Source: Immundisolibacter sp049322795 (GTDB lineage Bacteria > Pseudomonadota > Gammaproteobacteria > Immundisolibacterales > Immundisolibacteraceae). From it: a stretch of DNA of 64,000 bases. The first letter of the stretch is position 1. Each line of letters starts with the position of its first letter. The notes below the pieces were generated by a model. It was not told the origin of the DNA. It saw nothing but the letters and a program-made list of their open reading frames with translations, and made no database searches. Both the position numbers and the translations under genes were made by a program. The stretch is taken from positions 1 to 64,000 of the forward strand of contig JBMOQH010000016.1 of the NCBI GenBank assembly GCA_049322795.1, given 5' to 3'. Of this stretch, positions 49,821 through 59,922 are shown piece after piece.

Positions 49821-50813
49821 TTACTCCCGCCCGCCCAGCAGGTCCTGCACGTAGGCCGCGACACCCTGCTCGACCCGCGTGAACTCGCCCGCATAACCGG
49901 CGGCTCGCAGGGCCGCAAGGTCGGCCTGCGTATAGCTCTGGTAACGCTCGGCAAGTCCCGGCGGAAAGTCGACGTAGCGCAGCGTGCCAGCCGCAACCAA
50001 TGCCGGCAGGTCGAGCGCCGGTTCGCCGGCGGCGGCACGGCAGGTGTTGATCACCGCCTGCGCCACCCGGTTGAAGCTCGCCGCCTCGCCGCTGCCGAGA
50101 TTGAACACGCCACTCGCCGGGTGATCGAGAAAATGCAGCACCACGCGCGCAATGTCACCGACAGCCACGAAATCGCGCCGCTGCTCGCCGTCCGCGTAGC
50201 CGCCGCTGCCGCAAAACAGCTGCACGCGACCGTGCTCGCGGTACTGCAAAAAGAACTGCCGCGCCACCGAGGCCATGCGCCCCTTGTGCGCCTCACCGGG
50301 TCCGTAGACGTTGAAATAACGAAAGCCCGCCACCGGCGCCGCCAGCGTGGGCAGTCGCCGGCGCAGGTAATCGTCGAACAGCAGCTTGGAATAGCCGTAG
50401 ACGTTCAGCGGCCGCTCGTTGGCCGGCTGCTCGCCGAACACCTCGCTCGCCCCGTACACCGCCGCCGAGGAGGCATAGAGCAGCGGCACGCGGGCCGCCT
50501 GGCAGTGCTCGAACACCGCCTTCGAGTAGGCGTAGTTGTTGTCCATCATGTAGCGGCCGTCGAGCTCCATGGTGTCCGAACACGCGCCCTGGTGCAGCAC
50601 GGCGGTCAGGCGCGGCAGGCTGCCGGACTCCAGGCGACGCAGGAACTCACGCTTGTCCTGGTAGTCGGCAATCGCGCCGCCGACCAGGTTGCGGAACTTG
50701 GCGGAGTTCGTCTCCAGGTTGTCGACCACCAGGATGTCCGTCACGCCGCGGGCGTTGAGCGCCCGCACCAGATTGCTGCCGACAAAGCCGGCGCCGCCCG
50801 TCACCACGTACAC
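49821..50813 (-). CDS. hldD: ADP-L-glycero-D-manno-heptose 6-epimerase
   Basis: 330-residue SDR enzyme converting the D,D- to the L,D-form of ADP-heptose for LPS inner core. NAD motif VVTGGAGFVGSNLVRAL, LVVDNLETN, catalytic YxxxK in YGYSKLLFDDYL, and FRYFNVYGPGEAHKG are diagnostic. GGAGG lies 7 nt before the GTG at 50813. An upstream open frame through the repeat is not used. Repeat copy D lies between it and hldE1. Confidence 0.93.
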   Translation of the reverse strand: MYVVTGGAGFVGSNLVRALNARGVTDILVVDNLETNSAKFRNLVGGAIADYQDKREFLRRLESGSLPRLTAVLHQGACSDTMELDGRYMMDNNYAYSKAVFEHCQAARVPLLYASSAAVYGASEVFGEQPANERPLNVYGYSKLLFDDYLRRRLPTLAAPVAGFRYFNVYGPGEAHKGRMASVARQFFLQYREHGRVQLFCGSGGYADGEQRRDFVAVGDIARVVLHFLDHPASGVFNLGSGEAASFNRVAQAVINTCRAAAGEPALDLPALVAAGTLRYVDFPPGLAERYQSYTQADLAALRAAGYAGEFTRVEQGVAAYVQDLLGGRE

Positions 50814-50826
50814 GCTCAGTCCTCCG

Positions 50827-50910
50827 TGAAAACCGCTGCAAAACAGCGTCCATGGCGTTTTGCAGTTCGCAGCGGCGCGATACACGCCCGCGTCGTGCGC
50901 CGAATGGCAC
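50827..50910 (+). repeat. Divergent copy D of the composite repeat, between hldE1 and hldD
   Basis: H1 is CTGCAAAAC/GTTTTGCAG, H2 a 7-bp stem CGGCGCG/CGCGTCG (50873-50879 with 50889-50895, one G:U) closing ATACACGCC. The order H1-H2 and the A/T-rich character of H1 match copies A-C; H3-H5 are missing. It lies inside a leftward operon. Confidence 0.6.
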
Positions 50911-50919
50911 GCTCTGGCC

Positions 50920-51891
50920 TCATGCGGAGCATTCGCCGTCCAATTCGGCCGCCACTTCCCGCACGCTCGCCGTGGCGGTGCCGAGCTTGCCGACCACGAT
51001 GCCGGCCGCGAGATTGGCCAGATGCACCGCCGCCGCGTCGTCGAGACCCGCCGCGCAGGCCAGCGCCAGCGCCGCCACCACGGTGTCGCCGGCACCGGAG
51101 ACGTCGAACACCTCGCGCGCGCGGGCCGGGTCATGCAGCGCCGGCGCACCGGCCCGGAACAGCGTCATGCCCTGCTCGCTGCGCGTGATCAGTAGGCGCT
51201 CCACCCGCGACCGCGCCAGCCAGCCGGCCGCCTTGGCGTGCAGTTCGTCCTCGCCCTGCCAAGGGCCGGCCACGGTGGCGAATTCGCCGCGGTTGGGGGT
51301 GAGCAGCGAGGCGCCGGCATAGCGCGCGTAGTCGTGCCCCTTGGGATCGACGATCACCGGCAGGCCGCGCTCGCGCGCCCGTTCGATCAGTGCGTCGGCG
51401 GCACCCAGCGTGCCTTTGCCGTAGTCCGACAGCACCACGACCTGCGCCCAGTCGATCGCCTGCGCAAAGGCCGCTTCGAGCTGCGTGAGCACCGAGGCGG
51501 CGGGCCGCGCCTCGAAATCCAGGCGGATCAGCTGCTGGCTGCGCGCGAGCACGCGCAGCTTGAGCGTGGTCGGCAGGGCCGGGTCGCGCACCAGCTGGGC
51601 GTCGATGTGCGTTTCGGCGAGCAGTGCATCGATGCGATCAGCGGCTTCATCGGTGCCGGTGATGGCCAGCAACCGCGCTTGTCCGCCGAGCGCCACCACG
51701 TTGCGCGCCACGTTGGCGGCGCCGCCGAGGCGCTCCTCGCAGTTCCCCACCGCCACCACCGGCACCGGCGCCTCGGGCGAGATGCGCTCGACGGCACCGA
51801 ACCAGTAGCGGTCCAGCATGGCGTCGCCCACCACCAGCACGCGCTGGCCCGCGAGGCGCGGCAGATGCTCCGGCAACAAGGCCCGCAGCAC
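50920..51891 (-). CDS. hldE1: D-glycero-beta-D-manno-heptose-7-phosphate kinase
   Basis: 323-residue PfkB-family kinase: VLVVGDAMLDRYWFG, ERLGGAANVARNVVALGG, VVLSDYGKGTLG and the catalytic loop VFDVSGAGDTVVAALALA. It lacks the C-terminal nucleotidyltransferase domain of fused HldE, so the ADP-heptose synthase (HldC/RfaE2) must be encoded elsewhere. The GTG at 51891 lies 4 nt after the pyrF stop, with GAGG over that stop. Confidence 0.9.
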   Translation of the reverse strand: MLRALLPEHLPRLAGQRVLVVGDAMLDRYWFGAVERISPEAPVPVVAVGNCEERLGGAANVARNVVALGGQARLLAITGTDEAADRIDALLAETHIDAQLVRDPALPTTLKLRVLARSQQLIRLDFEARPAASVLTQLEAAFAQAIDWAQVVVLSDYGKGTLGAADALIERARERGLPVIVDPKGHDYARYAGASLLTPNRGEFATVAGPWQGEDELHAKAAGWLARSRVERLLITRSEQGMTLFRAGAPALHDPARAREVFDVSGAGDTVVAALALACAAGLDDAAAVHLANLAAGIVVGKLGTATASVREVAAELDGECSA

Positions 51892-51895
51892 GGCC

Positions 51896-52600
51896 TCAGA
51901 AGCCCTTGAGGCTGGCGACGATGCCTTGCAGCGCCGCCAGCGGATCGGTGGCCGCCGTGATGGGCCGCCCGATGACCAGGTAATCCGCCCCGGCGTCGAG
52001 TGCCGCGGCCGGCGCCAGCGTGCGCCGCTGATCATCCGCCGCGTCGCCGGGGCTGCGTATCCCCGGCGTGACCAGCGTGAACTCGCGCCCGAGCGCGGTA
52101 CGGAGCGGGCCGATCTCGAGCGGCGAGCAGACCACGCCATCGAGCCCCGCATCGGCACAGGCACCGGCCAGACGCAGCACCTGCAGCGCCGGTTCGGCCG
52201 ACACGCCGGTGGCCGCGAGCTCGGCCTGATCCATGCTCGTCAGCACCGTCACGCCGACCAGAATCGGCCGCCGGCTGACCGCGGCCATCGCATCCGCGGC
52301 GGCGGCCAGCATGCGCGGGCCACCGCCGGCGTGCACGTTGATCATCCACACGCCGAGCGCCGCCGCACTGCGGCAGGCGCCGGCCACGGTATTCGGGATG
52401 TCGTGGAACTTGAGGTCGAGAAACACCTCGAAGCCCAGTTTCTGCAGCGCCTCCACTGCCGCCGGTCCGGCGGCGGTGAACAGCTCCATGCCGACCTTGA
52501 GCCGGCACAGGGCTGGGTCGAGCCGGGCCACCAGCGCCAGCGCCGCCGCGAGGTCCGGGCGGTCGATGGCAACGACGACGGGGGAATTGGCAACAGGCAC
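51896..52600 (-). CDS. pyrF: Orotidine 5'-phosphate decarboxylase
   Basis: About 234 residues. VVVAIDRPDLAAAL, CRLKVGMELFTAAGP, the catalytic DLKFHDIPNTVAGA (Asp-Lys-x-x-Asp equivalent K/D/D), VCSPLEIGPLR and TPGIRSPGDAADDQRR identify the last step of UMP synthesis. Two GTG starts are possible: 52600, with GGAG 12 nt away, and 52612, directly abutting that GGAG. 52600 is used. Confidence 0.93.
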   Translation of the reverse strand: MPVANSPVVVAIDRPDLAAALALVARLDPALCRLKVGMELFTAAGPAAVEALQKLGFEVFLDLKFHDIPNTVAGACRSAAALGVWMINVHAGGGPRMLAAAADAMAAVSRRPILVGVTVLTSMDQAELAATGVSAEPALQVLRLAGACADAGLDGVVCSPLEIGPLRTALGREFTLVTPGIRSPGDAADDQRRTLAPAAALDAGADYLVIGRPITAATDPLAALQGIVASLKGF

Positions 52601-52626
52601 GGTGGAACCCACTCCGGGGCGGTGGA

Positions 52627-52920
52627 TCAGAGTTGCGGCGGCGCGCCGACCTGCGGCGCCAGTGCCTGCAACTCGCCCTCGAGGCGCTTGTGCTGGGCGC
52701 GCAGGCGGCGCAATTCGCGTCCACTGCGCCAGCGCCGCGGCAGGCTCGCCAGCCAGCCGACCAACATGCCGATGGCGACCACCACCAGCAGCAGGTAGGC
52801 CAGGCGCAGCTCGCCGCTGCCGATGAGGTAGTTCACGCTCACCGGCTGGGTGTTGACGCTGGCGAACAGCCCCGCCAGCACGGCCACGCCAATCAGCGTC
52901 AGCAGTCGCAGCGTGCGCAT
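52627..52920 (-). CDS. lapA: LapA-family (DUF1049) membrane protein
   Basis: 97 residues. Two transmembrane helices (about 5-25 and 42-62) with FASVNTQPVSVNYLIGSGEL between them, then a basic coiled-coil-like tail. In E. coli LapA and LapB regulate LPS synthesis via LpxC turnover; lapB is not visible here. GGAGG lies 7 nt before the ATG at 52920. It follows rpsA directly, although ihfB usually lies between. Confidence 0.85.
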   Translation of the reverse strand: MRTLRLLTLIGVAVLAGLFASVNTQPVSVNYLIGSGELRLAYLLLVVVAIGMLVGWLASLPRRWRSGRELRRLRAQHKRLEGELQALAPQVGAPPQL

Positions 52921-52934
52921 CAGATCACCTCCAC

Positions 52935-52968
52935 AAACAAAAACGGCGTGGCCGGGGCCACGCCGTTT
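52935..52968 (-). terminator. Rho-independent terminator between rpsA and lapA
   Basis: On the minus strand a 13-bp stem (52956-52968 with 52941-52953) runs into the U-rich tail TTTTTGTTTGT. The lapA Shine-Dalgarno begins immediately after, so lapA and the genes beyond are expressed by read-through or from another promoter. Confidence 0.75.
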
Positions 52969-53022
52969 GGATGCATCGCCGGCACGGAAAACCCTGTCGT
53001 CTTCCCCCGCTGGGGCGTCCGA

Positions 53023-53053
53023 CTCATGCCGGCGGTCTTGACGCCGGCATGAG
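53023..53053 (-). other. Second strong hairpin downstream of rpsA
   Basis: Perfect 12-bp stem (53023-53034 with 53042-53053), 7-nt loop, only 9 nt from the rpsA stop. No U-tract. It may protect the rpsA 3' end; the true terminator lies about 55 nt further on. Confidence 0.55.
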
Positions 53054-53062
53054 CCAAGCCAC

Positions 53063-54739
53063 TCAGTTGCCGCGATCGCCCAGGTGCTCCTTGAGCAGAT
53101 CGCCAAGGCTGGTGGTGCCGGTCACGTTGGTGGACCGGTAGTCCTCGACCGCCGCGGCTTCGTCCTTGAGCTCCTGCGCGCGAACCGACAGCTGGATGCT
53201 GCGCGTCTTGCTGTCGATCGAGATGATCATCGCCTCGACCTCGTCGCCAACCTTCACCGCCTCGGTGGCGTCCTTGACGCGCTCCTGCGACACGTCGCCG
53301 GCCTTGATGGTGCCCTCGATGCCCTCGGCCAGTTCGATCACGGCAAACCGCGGCTCGACGGCGGTGATCTTGCCGGTCACGCGCGTGCCGCGTGGGTTCG
53401 CGTCCACGTAATCGGACCAGGCATCGCCCTCGACCTGCTTCATGCCGAGCGAGATGCGCTCGCGGTCGGGGTCGACCAGCATGACGACGGCGTTGACCAG
53501 GTCGCCCTTCTTGAGGTCGCGGATGGCTTCCTCGCCGGGCTTGTCCCAGGAGATGTCGGTCAGGTGCACCAGACCGTCGATGCCACCGTCGAGTTCCACG
53601 AACACGCCGAAATCGGTGATCGACTTGATGCGCCCGCTGACCTTGTCGCCCTTGCGATGCAGGACGGCGAACTCTTCCCACGGATTCATGCGGCACTGCT
53701 TCATGCCGAGCGAGATGCGCCGGCGCTCGCTGTCCACGTCGAGGATCATCACCTCGGCCTGATCGCCCGGCTGCACCACCTTCGACGGCTGGATGTTGCG
53801 GTTGGTCCAGTCCATCTCGGACATGTGCACCAGGCCCTCGACGCCGTCCTCGATTTCCACGAAACAGCCGTAATCGGTCACATTGGTCACCGTGCCGACC
53901 ATGCGCGTGCCGACCGGATAGCGGCGCGCGATGTTGACCCACGGGTCTTCCTGCAGCTGCTTCAGACCCAGCGACACGCGCACGCGTTCGCGGTCGAACT
54001 TCAGCACCTTCACGTCCAGCTCGTCGCCGACCTTCACCACCTCGCTCGGGTGACGCACGCGCTTCCAGGCCATGTCGGTCACGTGCAGCAGGCCGTCGAT
54101 GCCGCCGAGGTCCACGAACGCGCCGTAGTCGGTGAGGTTCTTGACGATGCCGTGCTTGATCTGGCCCTCTTCCAGGCTCTCGATCAGCGTGCGGCGCTCC
54201 TCGACGTAGCTGTCCTCGAGCACTGCGCGGCGCGACACCACGACGTTGTTGCGCTTGCGGTCGAGCTTGATGACCTTGAACTCGATCGGCCGGCCCTCGA
54301 GGTGCGTCACGTCGCGCACCGGGCGGATGTCGACCAGCGAGCCCGGCAGGAAGGCGCGCACGTCGCCCACCATGACGGTGAAGCCGCCCTTGACCTTGTC
54401 GGTGATGACGCCGGTGATCGCCTCGGTCTTCTCGAAGGCGTCCTCGAGCACGATCCACTGCTTGTTGAGGCGCGCTTCCTCGCGCGACAGCACGGTCTCG
54501 CCGTAGCCGTCCTCGATGGCCTTCAGCGCCACCTCGACCACGTCGCCGATGGCGCACTCGAGCTCGCCACGCTCGTTGCGGAATTCCTGGAGCGGGATCA
54601 GCGCCTCGGACTTGAGGTTGGCGTTGACGGTGACGAAGTTGTTGTCCATGTCGACCACGGTGGCGCGGACGACGGCGCCCGGCTGCAGCTTGCGGTTCGA
54701 CAGGCTCTGTTCGAGCAGGGCGGCGAAGGATTCGGACAT
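53063..54739 (-). CDS. rpsA: 30S ribosomal protein S1
   Basis: 558 residues with six S1 repeats, e.g. VSLGLKQLQEDPW, GLVHMSEMDWTN and GLVHLTDISWDKPGEEA. It binds mRNA leaders on the 30S subunit. Length and MSESFAALLEQSL start match E. coli S1, fixing the ATG at 54739 rather than an upstream one at 54817. Last of the gyrA-cmk run and followed by tandem hairpins. Confidence 0.97.
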   Translation of the reverse strand: MSESFAALLEQSLSNRKLQPGAVVRATVVDMDNNFVTVNANLKSEALIPLQEFRNERGELECAIGDVVEVALKAIEDGYGETVLSREEARLNKQWIVLEDAFEKTEAITGVITDKVKGGFTVMVGDVRAFLPGSLVDIRPVRDVTHLEGRPIEFKVIKLDRKRNNVVVSRRAVLEDSYVEERRTLIESLEEGQIKHGIVKNLTDYGAFVDLGGIDGLLHVTDMAWKRVRHPSEVVKVGDELDVKVLKFDRERVRVSLGLKQLQEDPWVNIARRYPVGTRMVGTVTNVTDYGCFVEIEDGVEGLVHMSEMDWTNRNIQPSKVVQPGDQAEVMILDVDSERRRISLGMKQCRMNPWEEFAVLHRKGDKVSGRIKSITDFGVFVELDGGIDGLVHLTDISWDKPGEEAIRDLKKGDLVNAVVMLVDPDRERISLGMKQVEGDAWSDYVDANPRGTRVTGKITAVEPRFAVIELAEGIEGTIKAGDVSQERVKDATEAVKVGDEVEAMIISIDSKTRSIQLSVRAQELKDEAAAVEDYRSTNVTGTTSLGDLLKEHLGDRGN

Positions 54740-54848
54740 AAGGTTGTGACTACGGCTGGCGGCTCCGTGATCCGCTTTGATTTGTAAATGCGCTGTCGTC
54801 GGGCGGCCGGTGGCCACGAAACGGAAAACGCCGGCTCGCCCGCCGCCC

Positions 54849-55547
54849 CTACGGGGCCGGGCGCGTGCCGACCGTCAGACCGCGCTCCTCAAGATGCCCG
54901 ACGATGCGGGCACATACTTCCTCCGCCGTGAGGGCGCTGCTGTCGACAAGGACGGCATCGTCCGCCGGGCGGAGCGGGGCGGCGGCACGCGAGGCATCCT
55001 GCGCGTCACGCCGCCGCAAATCATCCAAAATGGCGGCAAGACTAGCATCGACGCCGGCCTGGCTCAACTGGGCCCAGCGCCGCCCGGCACGCTGCTCGGC
55101 GCTGGCGGTGAGAAAGATCTTCAGCGCCGCGTGCGGAAACACCACCGTGCCCATGTCGCGCCCCTCCGCCACCAGCCCCGGCGGGCGGGCGAAGTCGCGC
55201 TGCAGCGGCAGCAGGGCGGCGCGCAGCGGCGCGTGCACCGCCAGCCGCGAGGCCGCCCGCGCGCAGTCCTCCGCGCGGATGGCGGTGGTGACATCGGCAC
55301 CGTCCAGCCACACCTGCAACGCGTCGGCGCTCAGGCGGAACTCGATCTCCAGATGCGCCACCGCCCGCGCCAGCGCCTCGCCATCGTCGATGTCGAGGCC
55401 ATCGCGGGCGGCCGCGACCGCCACCAGCCGATACAGCGCGCCGCTGTCGAGGTAATGCCAGCCAAGACGCCGCGCCAGCAGCAGGCTCACCGTGCCCTTG
55501 CCGGCGCCGCCGGGCCCGTCGATGGTGAGAACCGGCGCGCCGCTCAC
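54849..55547 (-). CDS. cmk: Cytidylate kinase
   Basis: 232-residue NMP kinase phosphorylating CMP/dCMP: P-loop TIDGPGGAGKGTVS, LDSGALYRL, VAEGRDMGTVVFP and DDAVLVDSS. The GTG at 55547 overlaps the aroA stop by 4 nt (GTGA). Conserved order aroA-cmk-rpsA. Confidence 0.95.
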   Translation of the reverse strand: MSGAPVLTIDGPGGAGKGTVSLLLARRLGWHYLDSGALYRLVAVAAARDGLDIDDGEALARAVAHLEIEFRLSADALQVWLDGADVTTAIRAEDCARAASRLAVHAPLRAALLPLQRDFARPPGLVAEGRDMGTVVFPHAALKIFLTASAEQRAGRRWAQLSQAGVDASLAAILDDLRRRDAQDASRAAAPLRPADDAVLVDSSALTAEEVCARIVGHLEERGLTVGTRPAP

Positions 55548-56845
55548 GATGCGGTGATGCCGAGCCCAAGCCCGCGCATGAGGTCGACATAACCCGGGAA
55601 CGACGTGCCAACGTTCACGCAGTCGCGAATCTGCACCGCGCCGTCGGCGCGCAAGGCGGCCAGGCTGAAGGCCATGGCGATGCGGTGATCGCCGTGGCTG
55701 TCCACCACCCCGCCGCGAAAACGCCCGCCGGTGATGCGAAGCCCGTCCGGCAGCGCCTCGACGGCGATGCCGAGCGCGGCGAGGCCATTCGCGATAGCGG
55801 CGATGCGGTCGCTCTCCTTCACCCGCAGCTCCTCGGCGCCGGTGATGAGCATCTCGCCGGTCGCGCAGGCCGCGGCCACGGCGATGGCCGGGAACTCGTC
55901 GATGGCCAGCGGCACCAGCTCCGGCGGCACCGCAATGCCACGCAGCGCCGAGGCGCGCACGCGCAGATCGGCGACCGGCTCTGCGCCGGCCTCGCGCGGG
56001 TTCACCAGTTCGATGTCGGCGCCCATCGCGCGCAGGATGTCGAGAATGCCGGTGCGGGTCGGATTGATGCCGACGTTCTCGATCAGCGCCTCGCCTGCGT
56101 CGGCGATCAGCGCCGCCACCAGCGGAAACGCCGCCGAGGAGATGTCGCCCGGAATGGCGAACGAGGTCGCCTTGAGGGGCGCGGCGCCGCCGTCGACGCA
56201 CACGCGGGCGCCGTCGCACTGCACCGGCCGCCCGAACGCGGCCAGCATGCGCTCGGTGTGATCCCGGGTCGGCGCGGGCTCGGTGACGCAGGTGCGGCCG
56301 CGGGCGTACAGCCCGGCCAGCAGCAGGCAGGATTTGACCTGCGCGCTCGCCATCGGCAGCGCGTAGTCGATGCCGTGCAGGTCCGCCACCGGGCGCAGGA
56401 CGAGCGGCGGCGTGTCGCCGTCGGCTGCGGCGATGTCCGCCCCCATCTGCCGCAGCGGCGCAATCACCCGGCGCATCGGCCGGCGCGACAGGGACTCGTC
56501 CCCGATCAGCGTGACACCGAAGCGCTGCCCTGCCATGAGACCCGCCAGCAGACGCATGCCGGTGCCGGCGTTGCCCATGTCGAGCGGCCCGTCCGGGGCC
56601 TTGAGGCCATGCAGGCCGACACCGCGCACCCTCACGACGCCCTCGTGTGGACCCTCGATGGCGACGCCCATGGCCCGAAACGCCGCCGCCGTGGCCAGCG
56701 TGTCGGCACCGGCGAGAAAGCCCTCGAAGCGGCTCTCGCCCTCGGCCAGCGCCGACAGCATCACCGCCCGGTGCGAGATCGACTTGTCGCCCGGAACGCG
56801 GCAGCGGCCGGCGATGCGTCCGCCCGGTGAAACATGAAAATCCAC
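55544..56845 (-). CDS. aroA: 3-Phosphoshikimate 1-carboxyvinyltransferase (EPSP synthase)
   Basis: 433 residues: VPGDKSISHRAVMLSALAEG, GNAGTGMRLLAGLMAG, LSRRPMRRVI, PGDISSAAFPLVAAL and KESDRIAAIANGL. The GNAGTGxR loop and overall pattern are of class II type (shorter insertion differences from E. coli). The GTG at 56845 has GAGG 8 nt upstream and lies 10 nt after tyrA. Confidence 0.95.
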   Translation of the reverse strand: MDFHVSPGGRIAGRCRVPGDKSISHRAVMLSALAEGESRFEGFLAGADTLATAAAFRAMGVAIEGPHEGVVRVRGVGLHGLKAPDGPLDMGNAGTGMRLLAGLMAGQRFGVTLIGDESLSRRPMRRVIAPLRQMGADIAAADGDTPPLVLRPVADLHGIDYALPMASAQVKSCLLLAGLYARGRTCVTEPAPTRDHTERMLAAFGRPVQCDGARVCVDGGAAPLKATSFAIPGDISSAAFPLVAALIADAGEALIENVGINPTRTGILDILRAMGADIELVNPREAGAEPVADLRVRASALRGIAVPPELVPLAIDEFPAIAVAAACATGEMLITGAEELRVKESDRIAAIANGLAALGIAVEALPDGLRITGGRFRGGVVDSHGDHRIAMAFSLAALRADGAVQIRDCVNVGTSFPGYVDLMRGLGLGITAS

Positions 56846-56854
56846 GTCAGAACC

Positions 56855-57706
56855 TCAGGCGGGGGGCAACTGGCGGTGCGCGGCCTGCGCCGCGGCGAAC
56901 AGCTTTTCGAGCCGCGCCGCGTCGCCGGAATCGACCGCCGCCGCAAGTTCGCCCAGGCGCTCGCCGTATCGGTGCAAGGCGAGGCTGAGCTGCGCCCGGT
57001 TGGCGAGCGCCACGTCGCGCCACATCACGGGATCGCTGCCGGCCAGGCGCGTCATGCCGCGAAAGCCGCTGCCGATCAGGTCGCCGAGCGGCCCGCCGCC
57101 GCCCTCGGCGAACTGGCCCATCAGCGTCCAGGCCAGCATCTGCGGCAGGTGGCTGGTGAGCGCGAGCGCGGCGTCGTGCCGCTGCGGGTCGAGCTCGATC
57201 ACCCGCGCGCCGACCTCCTGCCAGAGCGCCGCGATGCGCGCCGTGGCGGCGGGGTCGGTGTCGGCGGTCGGCGTCAGCACCACCACGCGGCCGTCGAACA
57301 ACGCCTCGACGCTCGCTGCGAAACCGCTGTTTTCGGTGCCGGCGATCGGGTGGCCCGGCACGAAGTTCGCCGGCAAGCGCCCGCCGCAGGCGGCGGCGAT
57401 GTCATGCACCACCGAGCACTTGGTGCTGCCGACATCCGTGACCACGGCCGTCGGCGGCAGGTGCGGGCGCATGCGCGCATACGTCTCGCGCAGCGCGCCG
57501 ACCGGCGTGCCCAGCACCACGCAGTCGGCATCGGCCAGCGCCTCCGCCCAGTCGTCCGCCACCGCATCGACGATGCCCATGCCCACCGCCGGTGCCAGCT
57601 TGCCCGCGTCGCGCCCGCAGGCCGTCACCCGGTGCCCGCGGCGGCGAAGATCACGCGCCAGCGAGCCGCCGATCAGCCCAAGACCGATGATGACGACGTG
57701 TGCCAT
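56855..57706 (-). CDS. tyrA: Prephenate dehydrogenase
   Basis: 283-residue NAD(P)-dependent enzyme of tyrosine synthesis, monofunctional (no chorismate mutase domain). GLGLIGGSLARDLRRRGH, DVGSTKCSVV, FVPGHPIAGTENSG and LTPTADTDP are diagnostic. The ATG overlaps the hisC stop (ATGA). Arogenate specificity cannot be excluded. Confidence 0.92.
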   Translation of the reverse strand: MAHVVIIGLGLIGGSLARDLRRRGHRVTACGRDAGKLAPAVGMGIVDAVADDWAEALADADCVVLGTPVGALRETYARMRPHLPPTAVVTDVGSTKCSVVHDIAAACGGRLPANFVPGHPIAGTENSGFAASVEALFDGRVVVLTPTADTDPAATARIAALWQEVGARVIELDPQRHDAALALTSHLPQMLAWTLMGQFAEGGGGPLGDLIGSGFRGMTRLAGSDPVMWRDVALANRAQLSLALHRYGERLGELAAAVDSGDAARLEKLFAAAQAAHRQLPPA

Positions 57707-58805
57707 CAGCCCGCCAACGCTTGGGGCAGGGCGGCCAGGAGGCGCTGCATCTGCTCGGGCGTGCCGATGGTGATGCGCAGGTGCCGCGGCATGCCGTAGG
57801 GCGCCAGCGGGCGCACGATGATGCCCTGCCGCAGCAGCGCCTCATACACCGGCCCGGCCGGCCGACCGACGTCGACGGCGATGAAATTGCCGGTCGAGGG
57901 GATGAAATCCAGCCCCAGCCCGGCGCAGGCATCGGCGAGCTGCGCCAGACCTTCCGTATTCAGCCGCCGCGAGCGCTCCACGTGTTCGTGATCGGCCAGC
58001 GCCGCCGCACCGGCGGCGAGCGCGAGATTGTTGACCGTGAACGGCTCGCGCAGGCGATTGAGCAGGTCCGCCATCTCCACGCTGGCCACGCCGTAGCCCA
58101 GGCGCAGACCGGCAAGACCATAAATCTTCGAGAACGTGCGCGACACGACGAGGTTCGGGAAGCGCGACAGCCAGTCGATGCCGTTCGGGTAGTCGGGCTC
58201 GCTCACGTACTCGCAGTACGCCTCGTCCAGCACCACCACCACGTGCTCGGGCAGCGACTCCAGGAACGCCAGCAGCTCGGCGGCGCGGTGCCAGGTGCCG
58301 GTCGGGTTGTTGGGATTGGCGATGAACACCAGCCGCGTGCGCTCGGTGACCGCTTCGCGCATGGCCGGCAGGTCGGCGCCCCAGTCACGGGCCGGCACCG
58401 TCACCACGCGTCCGCCGGCGCTGACCGCCTCGGTGGTGAAGATGGCGAACGCGTACTGCGCCACCACCACCTCGTCGCCCGGGTTCAGGAAGGCCCGGGC
58501 CACCAGCTGCAGGATCTCGTTCGAGCCGTTGCCGAGCACAAGTTGCCCGGGCGCGACGTCGAGCGCCGCCGACAGCGCCTGCTTGAGCGCGAAACCGTGG
58601 CTGTCCGGATACAGCTCCACCTCGGCGAGCGCTTCGCGCGCCGCGGCGATGCCGAGCGGGCTCGGACCCAGCGGGTTCTCGTTCGAGGCCAGCTTGACGG
58701 CGCCGGTGATGCCGTACTCGCGTTCGAGCTCGGACAGCGGCTTGCCGGGCTGGTAGGGCTGCAGGGCCCGCACGCCAGGGGTGGCCAGATCACGGATCGA
58801 CGTGC

Positions 58806-58809
<4 letters not shown>
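57706..58809 (-). CDS. hisC: Histidinol-phosphate / aromatic aminotransferase
   Basis: 367-residue class II PLP aminotransferase. KLASNENPLGPSPLG, GNGSNEILQLVARAF, FIANPNNPTGTW, VVVLDEAYCEY and PLP lysine in SRTFSKIYGLAGLRLGYG. Placed between pheA and tyrA, it probably transaminates prephenate-derived keto acids as well as, or instead of, histidinol phosphate. The GTG at 58809 overlaps the pheA stop. Confidence 0.93.
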
Positions 58810-59897
<1,088 letters not shown>

Positions 59898-59922
59898 GCC
59901 TCCCCCGCGCAGCGCACGCGCC

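Noticed and set aside
50827..50860. Rho-independent terminator of hldE1
   Set aside because: The stem has no U-tract on either strand beyond its own arms, and the following loop-conserved hairpin links it to the repeat family.
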